Shown here: piece after piece, positions 43,750 to 56,951 of the stretch
Numbering within the stretch: position 1 is the first letter of the stretch
Layout of the letters: every line of letters begins with the position of its first letter
Source: Azolla caroliniana
Lineage: Eukaryota; Polypodiophyta
Length of the DNA stretch: 64,000 bases
NCBI GenBank assembly: GCA_043228905.1
Contig: JBHGNT010000075.1
Span: 53,463 to 117,462, forward strand
Reading direction: 5' to 3'
Program-made: the position numbers and the translations under genes
The notes under the pieces: generated by a model
Told to the model about the DNA's origin: nothing
Databases searched by the model: none
Seen by the model: only the letters and a program-made list of their open reading frames with translations

Positions 43750-44185
43750 TTCTCGAGTTGCAGAGAACAATCCGAACTGAGGCAATCTTTCTGGATTCGC
43801 TCCGCCTTACGGCCCTGCTTCCTATTGTAATTGCCATTGTAGCACGTGTGTAGCCCAGCCCATAAGGGCCATGCGGACTTGACGTCATCCTCACCTTCCT
43901 CCATAGTAGAACTACGGGCAGTCTCTTGTGAGTGCAACATCGGCACAGAGGGAGTGTCATCAATCCTGGCTAACCGCTGACTGAACACAGATTCATGGGC
44001 AGGTACCGATGAAGCGGCTCACTTACCACCGGCTCGCTCGTCGGAACCTCAAGTTCGTCGGAAGCCAGCCCATGTTCTATGTTCCTGCTTGCCGAGGGTG
44101 AATGATGACATTGATCCTCTGGGAGCAGCATATCTTAGCAACACAAAACGAGGGTTTCGCTCGTTATAGGAGTTAACCAAAAACG

Positions 44186-44224
<39 letters not shown>

Positions 44225-44264
44225 ATGAATTTTCGTTTCATCCCGTTAAGGACAAGCACACCGG

Positions 44265-44309
44265 TTCATATGTCAAGTGTTCATACGTCAAGTGTTCATA
44301 TGTCAAGGG
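44265..44309 (-). repeat. 15-base triplication inside rrnS
   Basis: Three near-identical 15-base units, two sharing ttcatatgtcaag and one with ttcatacgtcaag, lie head to tail in a variable loop of the small rRNA. Most plants have one such unit here as far as I recall. Confidence 0.88.
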
Positions 44310-44331
44310 CTGGTAAGGTTTTGCGCGTTGT

Positions 44332-44364
<33 letters not shown>

Positions 44365-44484
44365 AGGCCCCCGTCAATTCCTTTGAGTTTCAGTCTTGCG
44401 ACCGTACTCCCCAGGCGGAGTGTTTAACGCGTTAGCTGGGCCCCCGATCCGCGGACCAAGGACGAACACTCATCGTTTACGGCA

Positions 44485-44520
<36 letters not shown>

Positions 44521-44760
44521 AGCTTTCGCACCTCAGCGTCAGTAGAGACCCAGAAAGCTGCCTTCGCTACTTCGGCGTTCCTTCGTATATCTCCGGATTT
44601 TATCCCTACACACGAAATTCCACTCCCCTCTGTCCCACTCGAGTAAATTGGTTTTGAAAGCATTCCGCCAGTTGAGCTGGCGCCTTTGACTTTCAACCTG
44701 ATTCACTGCCTACGTGCCCTTTACGCCCAGTCATTCCGAATAACACTTGCCCCCCCCGTC

Positions 44761-44796
<36 letters not shown>

Positions 44797-44952
44797 CTTC
44801 TTCGAGTCTTGTCATAATCGCGTACTCGACGAAAGAGCTTTACAAGCGGCATTGCCCTTCCTCGCTAACGCGACGTTTTTCACTCACTCACGCGATATTG
44901 CTGGATCGGGCTTTCGCCCATTGTCCGATATTCCCCACTGCTGCCTCCCTAC

Positions 44953-44990
<38 letters not shown>

Positions 44991-45097
44991 GTCCGAAAAG
45001 ATCAGCTAAGCATCTGCGGCTTGGTCAGCCTTTACCCAACCAACTACCTAATACTACGCAGGCTCATCAAACAGCGCTTTTTAGCTTTATCGAAAAG

Positions 45098-45098
45098 C

Positions 45099-45131
<33 letters not shown>
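45098..45131. repeat. (AAGC)n array inside rrnS
   Basis: Eight or so perfect units in the 5' variable region of the small rRNA, flanked by gcagc on both sides so that it can close a hairpin of rRNA sequence (gaaaagcagc / gcagcaaagc). Confidence 0.92.
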
Positions 45132-45134
<3 letters not shown>

Positions 45135-46207
45135 AGCTGCTTTCGTTTCTTTGGGATTCGGCCCAAACTGTTTGGCAGATTCCCACGCGTTACGCACCCG
45201 TTCGCCACTTTGTCTTCAACTGTTCTATAGACGAAAACAACGTTCGACTTGCATGTGTTAAGCATATCGCTAGCGTTCATTCTGAGCCAGGATCAAACTC
45301 GGTTTTTTGGTCAATTTCTGCCATACGAGGCAGGTTGATGAATTCATGTGCAATATTTGAATTTTGGTGTGACTCTTGGTTGGAGAAGGCCACACCACAG
45401 TTGGTCTCTTCTCCATAAGCCGGACCGCCAACGTCAAGGCGAGATCACATTGGTCCAGTCCCCGCATAGCCAGTGGAAGGGTGAGGTGCATCCACTCAGA
45501 TAGCATGGGGAGGTCGAATGACTGCGGCCACGTCAATCCGCTTCTTTTCTTTTCTTGTTGGGCCGCGCCGCAATTGTCTAGCTTCTGCTACCAACTCCCC
45601 CATCGGGCCGTCTGACTTTACCGTAGCCGATAAGTAGCGTTAATCGTCTTCATCGCGCTGATGAAGCAGCGGGTTCATCCACCACCTTGGTTCTTCCCCG
45701 CAAGCAACTTCCGCCGTATTATCCATAGCTGTTCATCAAGAAGGCCTAGAGTTAGTTTTCCGATAAGATTCAAGCTACAATTTCAAACAGCACCTTTTCT
45801 TCATGAAGCGCAAGAAAACTGCACTGCGGAAGAAGAAGAAGCGGTAAAAAGTGTAATATAAATGGCTACCAAAGTTCTTCTTTTGAACTTTCAAGAAGGC
45901 CTGAATATTCATGGATTATTATACGATAATCTTTAATGCGGCTCAGATTGCGGAAAGAATTGAATGCTGGAATTTCGAAATTCCGTTGGTAAAATTCAGA
46001 AGGATCATGCAAGAAGGCAATATCATCTTCTGGCCATAATCTGCGAATCCAGCAAAGCAAAGCAAAGCAGCACTTTTCTTTTCACTTTAAACCGAGCCGG
46101 CGGCAATCTTGATGAATCACTGGCAAGAAGATGCTTTGCACTTTTCTTTCCACTTTAAAGCAGCAATCTTTTCACTCGGAAATGGCAAAAGAGCTTGGAA
46201 GAAGAAT

Positions 46208-46278
46208 AGGCTAGGGACGGAGTCGAACCGTCATTCCAGGATTTGCAGTCCAATACATTGCCATTATGTTACCCAGCC
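46208..46278 (-). tRNA. trnC-GCA: tRNA-Cys (GCA), copy 2
   Basis: Inverted-repeat partner of the gene at 30559-30629, identical. Confidence 0.93.
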
Positions 46279-46484
46279 AGCAGAACGTTTTTCCCGCTTA
46301 AATGAAGAGAGGCGGGACTCTCATTTAAGGGGGGTGACCTTAGGCCACCCTTTGAAATAATCTAAAGCCTTACAATCAATTTCTGCGATGCCATAAAATG
46401 TGAACCAACGACAACGATTTTGGGCAAAATAAGAATTAGTGATTGAAAAAGACCCGCAGCTTGCTTGTGAAGCCGACCAGCGTA

Positions 46485-47016
46485 CTGCCAACACGACTTG
46501 TTTATGCCTATTAAAGAACCTTTTAATGCTAATTCACAGAAAACTATACGAAGCATACAAAATAACTAATATACGAAACGGAAGCGACCGATGGAAATAC
46601 GTCAGTTTCTTACTCATGTAAATAAACTATTTCTTAACAACGGCGACGACTTTTCCGGAGTCTTATTTCGGTTTTGGTCGGCCAATCAGGTTAGGAGTTC
46701 CCTGCCTGACCGCCAATTCAGAACCGCTCGTGACAGTTTCCCGTCATACGGCTCCCCGCATCCCATCAGGTGAGGGTTCCGGAATACGAGCTCCCCTGCC
46801 CTCTTTTGATCGTGACGATGCCCATGCAGCCAGCAACTGCCGCAAATTGGCAGCTCATGCCTCCCGGACGACGACGTAGATGCGATCCATCTGTGATGTC
46901 CACAGGCGGCCGGCCGGCGGAAAGAACACCTACGCCGTGGTTGGAGTTCTACTTCCTTGTCGTCGCTTTAGCCCTATCGGCTAGCTAGGGCCATTGCTCA
47001 GTTTGTTTCCTCACGC

Positions 47017-47049
<33 letters not shown>

Positions 47050-48387
47050 ATAACTCCTAGACTCAAGTGAAAAACCGACCATCAGCGTATCTGATGAGAG
47101 AGGATTGAAACCTCGTATCTTCCCCATTTTCCCGCGTCTCGTGACTAATTCAAAAATTTCCTTGCATCAGCGTCGATTACGTACTCTGGCTTTCTTGTTG
47201 ATAGATATGTGGATCACTCTGGTGGCGTCATGGCGGCGAGATCGACCCGAGCGAAAGTAGCTATTGGGTTCGAATCCCGCTTCTTTTCTTCCGCGGTTCG
47301 CCTTTAGGCCATGAGGGCGATCCGATCCCCAGTAGCAGGAGTCCTGAAAGGTCATGGAACTGGCCATACTTCCACTTTCACTCTCACTTTCGCTTTTGCT
47401 TCTACTTTCAGAGGTATGTATATTCAGCAAATCGGATCAGATTGTCTATCCATGACAGAGCGAGTGCTACTCGTAGTTCAGGGGCAAGGTATTTTACGTT
47501 GCTTACTTTCCTTTTGGCCAATCTGCGCTCTTTATCTTCGAATGTTGAAGCATATTGGCTGCTCCCTTTCCCTTAAAATTAGATGCGGGGACACTTTGGC
47601 ACGTCCCGATAATTAATTACTACCGGGCCCTCGCTTATTGTCCCATCCTATCCCTGTTCACCGTACGGTTGGCTCTTCTGAGTGCGACCTCAGAGGTGTG
47701 CGGGGTTCTCCAGTTCCGGGATTCCATATTTCAAAGAACCAGGCCGTAAGGCTTCCGCTCTACGCCGGAGGCGCGCTCGAAGAACGGGAAAGGACAGACA
47801 ACCCCTTTCCCTCGGCCTCTGTCCCATATTTTGGACGCAGGAAGCAATCCTGCTTTCCTGTTTCGACGCTTCAAACGCTAGGATTGCGGTTGCCTGCTGT
47901 CCGGTTCAACTTAGGCTTAGCCTTCGGGGATGCAGTACCGCCACTCAGCACTCACCTAGACAATACCCAAAGTGTTTCATTCCCACCCTGTCTCCCAACG
48001 AAAACAAAGAAGGGGCAGATATCGTCACGCGCGCCCTTGCTTGAGATTCAAAGTTCCCCACTTTCGCCGGGTTCTGAATCCCTTTCATGCCCAGCTTCAT
48101 GCCTTTGGATGCCATTCTCCCAGCACGTGGGCACGCTGTTACCCTGTTCCCGAGGGAGAAGGACTTTCACCTTCATGGAAACTCAGTTCACTAACTCCGC
48201 CATCCGAGCGCGAATGAATGCAAAATGAGTGCACAGACGCGACTCAACGTCTTAACCTGTGAACAGGTCACGCTACCCGACCAGAAAGATTTCTATCTTA
48301 ACGAATGGCTTTATAGGGCATTCATTTTAATTCATATTTAGCCGCAGGCTTTCACGGTTTCTAATCTCATATATTCTTATTAGACAC
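46485..48387 (-). CDS. rps14: Ribosomal protein S14 (two exons), copy 2
   Basis: Minus strand: exon 1 is 48387-48274, exon 2 is 46670-46485, mirroring 28450-28563 and 30167-30352. It has the same GTG start, the same CAG to be edited into a stop, and the same group II intron with domain V at 46721-46754. Confidence 0.87.
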
Positions 48388-49106
48388 CCATATAACCTTC
48401 TCTAATGACGTATGACTAAACCTCGACACATAACTTAACCTTTTTTTATGACCCTTCCATCTGCCTTTCTCATATCTCCAAAGTTTCGTATGTTTCGGAT
48501 ATGGCGCTTGAAGTAAGTCCCTTTTTGAATGAAAAAAAACTCATATTAGTGGCGTTGGCTTCTGTAAATCCCCTGCGTGCGATGTGCTCTAAAGGCACAG
48601 AGAATCGTACACTTAAGCGGCTTAGGCGGTTGAGAGATACCTTCCCTTCCCAACTGCTGGCTGGGGTAGAATCCTATTACTAAAAGGCGGGCGCATGAAC
48701 CCTCTTTCAACCTTCTCAGGAACCATATTCTTATGGTTACTGCATCAGGACCTACCTAAAGGTGAATCAAACCCTGAATTGAATACACGGGTCTCTTCAT
48801 GAATAGTTGTGCAATGGATTCGAGAATCCGGGGAAATTTCCTCCGAAGCATACCCATCCAATCCGATAGCCGTTAATGTCCTAAGTGTGGGGAATTGAGA
48901 CTCGGCGACCGAAGCAACTTATCCGACCATCCAATCATGACCGGCTGTTGCCTGATGGTCTAACGGCTCGAAAACGGGTGGGTCCTTAGACACTCGCTAG
49001 ACCGGGACTAAACGTCGGTCGGAAAAATCTGATCCAAATTAATTGCGAAACCAGAACTAGAAGAAGTTTCTAGATACAGAACACGATTAAATACAACCTT
49101 ACCAAC

Positions 49107-49277
49107 ATTTGATATGATCTCAACTTGATACCTGTTAAGTTGAATCTGCCTATGGTTGTTAAGCCTGTGCCTTGGCATGTAGAGACGGAAAAAGAGACCA
49201 AGAATGGTAAGACCTTAGTTACAGCGGCGGTGGTTACTTAACTGATTCCGTTGATGTGTATTATCGTTACCGTTTAT
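49107..49277 (+). pseudogene. Plasmid-type RNA polymerase-like fragment, inverted-repeat copy
   Basis: Partner of 27560-27730, here on plus, with the same LPMVVKP and shifted GGYL motifs. Confidence 0.45.
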
Positions 49278-50432
49278 TAAGCAGTAAGAACCCGCCCGGC
49301 CCGGCCCGGCCCGGCCCGGCCCGCCGTAAATAGACGAAACACTTCCCGCATGCACCCCGGCTAACAAATAAGTACTAGTTTAAAGTAATGAACTAGTGAA
49401 AAGCACTACAGGCATTCATGCCATCTTATTGAGAATAAATATTATGGTTGGCATCCAGTTGAAAAATTAGAGCAACCAAGCTTTAGGCGAGCAACCCTTG
49501 CCTTATTCTCTATCGGAGCGGTTCTTCCCCCTCGTCCGCCTAAAAAAACACGAAACCAAACACAACAAAATGATGGAACACGCACGAAAAACAACAAAAA
49601 GCGCGTCCCGCAATCAGATTCACCAAAACAGAAGCGAGAAATGAGCACAGAACAACCCAGCGTCCCGCAAGCAATCAGAGACTGTACAGGAAGCTGGCAA
49701 AAACAATAACGAAGATGATGATGAGTCTAAATGCATGCCGCGAAGAGCCAGCCCGAGAGCGCACGCACCGGGAACACTACAGCGGATAAAAAGAAAAGCA
49801 AAGAGTATCGGTTGGACGCTGCGATGGTTGATGAAACACAACAAAAAAAAGATGGTGAGACTAAGGAGGAGATCGACCCGATACAGGATGCACATTTGAA
49901 AAGCAGCAAAGAGGATTGTTCGAAGTCTGATGATGAAAGCAGCAGGCAGCATTGTCAGTGATGAAGATTATGAAGACGATTGCGAGAATGGGGGTAAAGA
50001 TGTGTGGGGTAAACTGCTGGATGCGGGTGCTTTTCTGGACGAATCAGTATCTAAGGTTGATGATGATGAGAAGCCTTTAAGTCAAAGGATTGATAAGGAG
50101 TTATCAAAAGAAGCCCGCCGGCACCTGTAAAAAGGCGGAAGAAGCCGGCCGAAGAAAAGAAAAGAAAAGAAGCGGTTTTCATCATCCGGATGAACCGGCC
50201 GGGCCGGCCGGCGGATTAGAAGGCGGCTTTAAAGCATTGCTTTATAGAATAGATAATGCTATGAGGCTGAACCTTCATGGATGCAAGTTTTACGCTTATC
50301 AGCAGCATTATGGCAGTATATTTACTGATTTTACTACGGCAGGCAGTTGGCAAATTTGTTTTACTGAAAGAAAGGTCGGGACTGTACTACTTTTTGTAAT
50401 GAGAGAGTGAAAGAGAGGTTGGGACCGCACTA

Positions 50433-50463
<31 letters not shown>

Positions 50464-50759
50464 CGCGTGAAAGACTCATGGTAGGCTCTAGTCAATGGGA
50501 TTCCCTGCCCACCAAGAGGAGACGGAACTGAAGCACCTAATAAGGCAGGCTCGCTTCGCTCGTCTCAACTATTTCACTCGCAAACCAATACCTTAAGCCA
50601 AACATACATCTCATTCTGTCGAATCAATTCTGGATCAATTGGCAATGGTTTTATTCTTAATGAGGGGAACTATTTGAGGAATAGGCTTTCCTGCCTGGGC
50701 GCCCACTTCCTTCGCGAAGCGAAGCGTTCCTGCGGGCAGTTCTTCTCCTTACACTGTAA

Positions 50760-51167
50760 TTACGACCATTGAACAAACTTGGTTGACACACGTGGTCTAT
50801 GCGCTGCTAATGTTGCAGCTTCTCAAACATTTAACAAACTCACACCATCCGTTTCGGATAAGATCTATCCCGTCACCACACGAGCCATCCAACCTGAAGG
50901 GTTTCCCTTTCCCTTTCCCATTCTCACTTCTGTGGGCTTACGGGTAATGGGAATATCTGCGAAGATTCTTACCCATATTCGACCATTTCTCTAGAAATGT
51001 CTGCTTGTAGCGCGACGCGCTGCTTCAATGGTTTAATATAGAATACGACCCGCTGAACAGCTTTTAATGCCATATTTTCCGAAACTAAGTCATGTACCGT
51101 CCGTTCTGCAACCTTTACATTTGCCCTTTTAACATTTCCAAAACTTTGTACGTTTTAGATATAGCAT
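50760..51167 (-). CDS. rpl16: Ribosomal protein L16, copy 2
   Basis: Minus-strand partner of 25670-26077, identical as far as compared, overlapping rps3 copy 2 by 53 bases. Confidence 0.94.
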
Positions 51168-53553
51168 CCGAATTGAGTCCCTTCTTGTTCTTTGAAACAT
51201 GTTTGGAATACAGAATCCACACCTTGACGCCCGGGATCCCATAACGAGTGAATATTTCTGCTCTTGCGTAATCAATATAATCAGAAGATACATGTAAGGA
51301 TATTGAACCATATTTCATACATTCAGTTTGAGCTATTTCTGCACCATTCGATCAACCTGGACGACAAATACAGATTCCCTTCACACATTCGCAGTTTTCA
51401 ATCTATTAGAATATGGATGTACAAATTTATACAAATGATTTCTTTTTTTCTGGTCCCCAAGGTATCTCCTAAGCTATTGGAAAAGCACTTTAATGGAAAA
51501 AATCAGCTCTTACTGGCTTAATCGGGATATTAGTGCTTGTTTCACTAGATGAAAAAAGTTACATTTCAGGCCACCAAGGTTTAATCTTCTTCCGGCAACG
51601 ATGACTGCATACTTTCTTAGTTCCTCTGAATCAGGCGTTCACTATGTGCGAGCGTCAGCGGGCATCTCCTCCTGAAGAAGAGTGACTATTGCACGGATCC
51701 TTCTCTCTGGGTTTCGTACATTCACGTCAGGCATCCTTATTATAGTGGTACCGACAGCACAGATTTCTTGCTTTCTCACGTAAGGCATTCCCTATATACA
51801 GACACAGTTTCCTCTCTGCAAACCTACCCCGAGCATTCCTCATTTTCTCAGAGCGTCGGGCGGCATCCCTACTATAGGAAAAGGATAACAGAGAGGGAGA
51901 GAGAAGCAAAAGATTGTCATCAGTTATGTTAACCGTAGTGGGGTCAGAATGAATTTAGTTCTTCATACGAAGAAAGTGTTGCACGACCAGAGGCATAATA
52001 GGTGCGGTTGCCAAGGGGCGGCGAGAGTTTTCGGAGGCCTTCTCGCCGCGGTTTTCCCCTAGTAATCCTCCCTCTTCTCTCCTTTTTCATATCGCCCTGC
52101 GGTCCGTGAGATAGAGTCGAGAGTCCACTTGCGCCTAGTAAGAGGGTTCATGCGGGCTCCGCATGAATGAACCGCTTCATCGGCTTGACGAGGGCAAAGC
52201 ACAGGAAAGGCAGATGGGCATTTCCTATGTCCCATCCCCCTCTCGTAACTAGTGCAGGCTACACAAGTGCTCTCCGAACCGGGCTGGATAGTCACCCATC
52301 ACACGGCTCTCTAACTTGACGGGTGAAAGGCCGAGTGGGAACCCCGGAAATTACCCCTTTCCCCTTCGGCTCTCAGAGCGTGACAAGTGCATAGGCTCCT
52401 TCCCGTTTTCTACTTGGCATTCACCAAGTGCCGGTTCCGCCTTAGGAGGGTAGGCAGGTGGTATGGGCCCTCTGACTTCTTTCCGGGGCTTTCCTCCCAT
52501 AAGATCTCGCCGTTGTTTCCTACATGGCTTGTCCAATTGTTGATCGAACGCCCTGTGTTGGGATGTCATTTAGTGTTTTGTCCCCAGTAACATGGGTAAC
52601 CTGCTCTATCCTTTCCTTTCCCTTCTGTGCAATGGGTGGGTCGAGGGAAGATCATTCGGCCCAATTAATCAAAACCCTCAGTAGGCATAGAGCGAGGCAG
52701 CGTGCGTTCGCGCTCCCCATTCGCCGAAATTAAGTGCCAATGGTTAGCTGTCGCCGGGTAGCCAGCCCCGAACTTCGATTCGCCAAGCTTTGCCCTCATC
52801 TTAATACCGAAAGCAGGCTCGCTCTATGCTGTTGAGTTACCCGTAGACTTTTTGGTTCAAAATACGGGCGGGCCTTCGTTCGTTCCGCCAACAAACAAGT
52901 TCTTCGAACTTTAACCTCCTTGCCGCACATGCTTTGGTCCTCGCGTTCGTTACCGAGCAAGAGTAAGTGCAACGCCTTTGTACAGTACATAATTGAGCGC
53001 ACGCAATTTTTCATGCAGGAACTAGACCGGCCGCCCTCTCGATTAGCGTCATCAACAATATCATCAACCAAAAAATAATAGTAAGCATCATTGAACTAGA
53101 AAGAAGAATACATGAATGAATGTCCTTTTAGGGAAATGATGAATGATACACCTACCAAGGCGAAGGTCAACTTTGCGATTTCTTCCTCTAGTTTTCCTCT
53201 TTCTTCCCCCAATTTTATCTTTCCCTCCTTTAGTTTTCTTTTTCTTTTCCTCGGACAAAATCCTGGGAAAAATTGAACGGAAAAAATATCTAAAATCTAC
53301 ATCCTAATACAACAATTTTCCATAACAGTAAATGGAGTCAAGAGTTACTCTGTCTGGCTGTGGGAAAAGCAGCCGAAAGAAGCCAGCCGTGTGAAGGGCT
53401 GGCTTCCATTCACCAGCCAGCGCGGACTAAATCAAGTGCTCTTCGAACCGTGCAAGATGGTTGCCCATCACACAGCTCTTCAACCCAAGTTGCCTATATC
53501 GTGCGTTGCGTGGTGGATCCCAAGTCTTTCAAGCAAGAAGCGCTTGATCCTCT

Positions 53554-53587
<34 letters not shown>

Positions 53588-54793
53588 TCCCCACGCTGTG
53601 CACTTGCTTCTCTCCGCCGATCAAGCAGCGATGCTGCTCGAACCGCTTCTTCCGCATGATGAAAACCGCTTCTTCGGCCGTTAGGTTCCGACACTCTGCC
53701 GGCCGCATGAACCGCCGCGCCGGCCGGAATGCCTTTCGAAAACAGCAAGCAGCTTTTTATCTAAAATGCCCACGTGCGCTCTCCCAGTCAAACGTGGGTC
53801 GGAAGCTTGAAAAGAAAAAAACGCGTCTTCAGTCAAAGCCTTCGGCCTTGGCTCACTGAATCTCCTAGAGTTTGAAGTGATTCCAGGTGCCTGCTAATGA
53901 CCGCGACAGCTTCGATCAGGCAGCTTGGGCTATCCACTTGAAGTCTTCCACGTCGTCGGTCGTTTTCCCTTGTTTCAATGATGACTTAATCTCTGGCCGA
54001 AGGGCGGGCGGGCTTCCCGGCCGGCGCGGCGGCACAAGGTCGATCGGTGTTAAAACGGTTCGTAGCTGTTCAGTCTCATCTAAGAGTTGACCCGATATCT
54101 CTGTACTGCTTGAGTGTGCAATGCTGAACCCGTTCTTTCTTGCTTGTGGGCGCGTTGATTTAGGCTCCTCCCCTTCCACTGCATAGCTGCGCTTCCTTAT
54201 CATCCGCTTCTTTTCTTTTCTTTTCTTTTCTTAGGCGCGTTTTTTGGCGGGTACTATGAGCCTTCTGCCCCACGCGTCCGCCCGCAGGTTAGATGCGTGG
54301 TTCACCGGTTCCACCGAATACTCTCACTTGTTGAAGCACAGTGCGCTTTAGGCCCAAGCCGCAGGGCTTCCCGAAGGGCTCGGGCCCTCTTTGTCCGGGT
54401 ACATGCGCCAGCGATCAGCGCATGTACAGAGAAGGCGTGGTGTTGCCTTTCCCCCTGAAAAGCTAGGCTTGGTATCCCTTCCGCCGCACCTCGCGTTCAT
54501 GGTATCTACATTCAACTGTGCTTTAGAGACACGGTCAAAGTACGCCCAAGGATTGGTTAGGCTCAGCTCCTGTCACGACATGCTCTGGTCTCCTCCCTTC
54601 GTTCCCTGAGGCTGTGGTCCCCTAGCGTTAGAATAAGTTGTGTCCGTCTTGTTGCGGACATCTGCAATGCCCTGACCGACATGCGGCAGGCAATTCATTC
54701 AGTGACTTCGCGGTCGCCCTCACTAAACCGACTTGAATCTGAATGGTAGTTCGGATTAAGTCTGACTGAAATCAGATTTACCTTTCATGCCGT
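51115..54793 (-). CDS. rps3: Ribosomal protein S3 (three exons), copy 2
   Basis: Minus strand: exon 1 is 54793-54720, exon 2 is 53331-53037, exon 3 is 52110-51115. Same ACG start, same two group II introns (domain V at 53445-53478 and 52276-52309) and the same Lys/Arg-rich insertion in exon 2 as copy 1. Confidence 0.9.
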
Positions 54794-54799
54794 ATCCTA

Positions 54800-55060
54800 T
54801 TACCGTACCTTCTATCTCGGCTTGATCTTAGTTGTTCTCGAGGCCTTTCATATAGAAGCAAACTCTCCAAATTTATGACCAACCTTTTCTTTTGTAACCT
54901 TCAAACGAATAAAAGATCGCCCATTATGAATTTATGCATAGCAACCATCAAATTTAGGCGAAATGAAAAGTCTACATGACCAAATTCTCCCTCTGATCTT
55001 TTTCGTCCTTCTCGACAAGCAAGCATCAACAAAAGGGCCTTTCCATACAGATCATGCCAT
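54800..55060 (-). CDS. rps19: Ribosomal protein S19, copy 2
   Basis: Minus-strand partner of 21777-22037, with the same editable internal stops. Confidence 0.93.
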
Positions 55061-55063
55061 AAA

Positions 55064-56180
55064 CTAATTTCTGCGTTTCCTCACTATTGCTCAAAATCCA
55101 CATTTGGTGGGCTTTCCCCAAAGTAACACCAAAAGTCTACCTCCTTTCGTGCGTCCTTCGCCTCCTCCGTAAGAATAATCAACCAGATTCATAACAACAC
55201 CTCAAACAATGGGGCGTCTGCCTAACCACCGGCTTTGCCCTGCTTTGCCAAGCTTACGTATGCCATGGTCGAGATTAGACACTATACCGATAGTAGCTCA
55301 GCATCAGAAATCTATAGGTTTGTGAACACCTAAGAGTGACCGCGCAATACATTATGTATTCTCTTTCTCAATTGTTTTAGCCTTGACCCCTGCAGCTCAA
55401 GCTGACCCTGCGCCTTAACCTGGCTTCCATTCGGTATTATGTACCCATGCGCCCCTAGCTATATGGGCTGATGGTATGCGATTTCCCACCATTTAAAAAT
55501 ACGGATCAAGTACATATTTTTTATCGCTATAAGGGTCGGCGTAGTCTCCTCCAGGGCGTAGCCAGGAACCACTCTAACGGCTTCCCCACGGGACCTTCTC
55601 TTCTAACCACTTTCAGCCTTCATTCACTGTGTTGAACGAGGCTGAAGGTTTAGACCAATCATAATTCATCGCCATCCTGCCTGCTTCCAATTAATAACTA
55701 GCTAATATATGGGTGTTAGCCTAAGCCGCACCATTACTGCTGGGGCTTGGCTCCCGAACCGTGCATGAGCTATAGGCCTCACACGGCTCTTCCTAAGAAC
55801 TTAAATCCTCACTGGCTCTGCAATCCCTGATCAGAGAGCCTAAGCATTCAGTCGAGGCCTTGGGTTCTTCCGGGAATAATACGCTAGAATTCCCGCCCGT
55901 TCTGCCCACATCTCCAGCCATTCGTGGCTAAGGTCTTAAGTCTTCGAGTCAGCCTATTCTTTTTGAAGAATCCTGCTGCACTCACGGGCATACAGCCTGG
56001 CGGGCCTTCCGTTTCCGGAGCTTCATGGGCGTTGCCCCGTTCCTCAATCAGATGTTTGGATGTGAGCTATACTCCGCGGGAAGCTCCACGAGCGTATGGC
56101 CTTGCCAATTGACCCCTTTTCTCGTATGACTGGGAACGCTGCTCAGTGACAACCTCTCGATCGTCGCCGCCTTGGCCTCT

Positions 56181-56217
<37 letters not shown>

Positions 56218-56951
56218 CACCACGATAACAGGCCCTCGGTGTGGTCAGCACCGTCGATTTTCGGGCCACGAAGCTTACACTCATTCACATTGGTTCATCC
56301 TGCTACGGCTCGGGCCTTTCGCTCTTGCAACTTCGAAGGTGGCCATTCTTTTATCAAGGCCTGGAAGTCAGCCGTGCATCTCAGCCACTGGCGGGACTGG
56401 ATACCCGCATCTGATCAAAGTTCTCGTTGCCTGTGAGAGCAACATGGGTCGCTTCGCGAAAGACATTGCTTAGGACCAACGGGTCGCACGAAAGGTGTAC
56501 GATCTACTTTGCACGCCTTATCTCTCGGCCTTTCATCTGCCTCCAGCCGTCCCTCAAAGCTATGCTTAGGTTCGAGAATTCTCTTTTCTTCTTCGTTTTA
56601 CCGAAAACTCTCCAGCGCTTTACGTTTGATTCTCCGCGCCCAGAGAACGCTATGCGTTCTCCATCTTCGCGGCGCCCTCACTTTAGAAAGCGCTTTGCAC
56701 TTTTCAGAACGTGGCACTCCTTCAATCCATCATACTGAAGCAATCCGGAAGGAACAATTTGGGTCATATTCGATCCTTTCCACAATGCCCAAAGACGAAG
56801 CGCTTCATTTCCAATCAATTCTTCACTACAATCACTTCGATCCACCTCCTCAGTAAAAAACCGTGATACGCCCTGATGGATTCCTCCCGGCGGACCTCTT
56901 GTTACTACTGGTCAACTTTCTCAGTGCTTTTTCTCTCCAGTAACCTCTCAT
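55064..56951 (-). CDS. rpl2: Ribosomal protein L2 (two exons), copy 2
   Basis: Minus strand: exon 1 is 56951-56490, exon 2 is 55714-55064. The intron, with domain V at 55756-55789 and a GCTT array at 56182-56217, is the same as in copy 1. Confidence 0.92.

Larger units (their letters stand above)
43480..45302 (-). rRNA. rrnS: Small subunit ribosomal RNA
   Basis: The minus strand begins gagtttgatcctggctcag (ending at plus 45300) and runs through all landmark blocks, including the 530 loop region, gcatggctgtcgtcagctcg at about 44220, and the 3' block ending gaacctgtggctgga near 43485. Two size variants stand out. An AAGC/GCTT array (45098-45131) is inserted in the 5' variable region, and a 15-base unit (ttcatatgtcaagtg type) is repeated three times at 44265-44309. 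Both ends are approximate. Overall length of about 1.8 kb is normal for plant mitochondria. Confidence 0.95.

Noticed and set aside
44747-45418. 223-codon plus-strand ORF
   Set aside because: Lies antisense to the rrnS 5' half and is explained by rRNA sequence.
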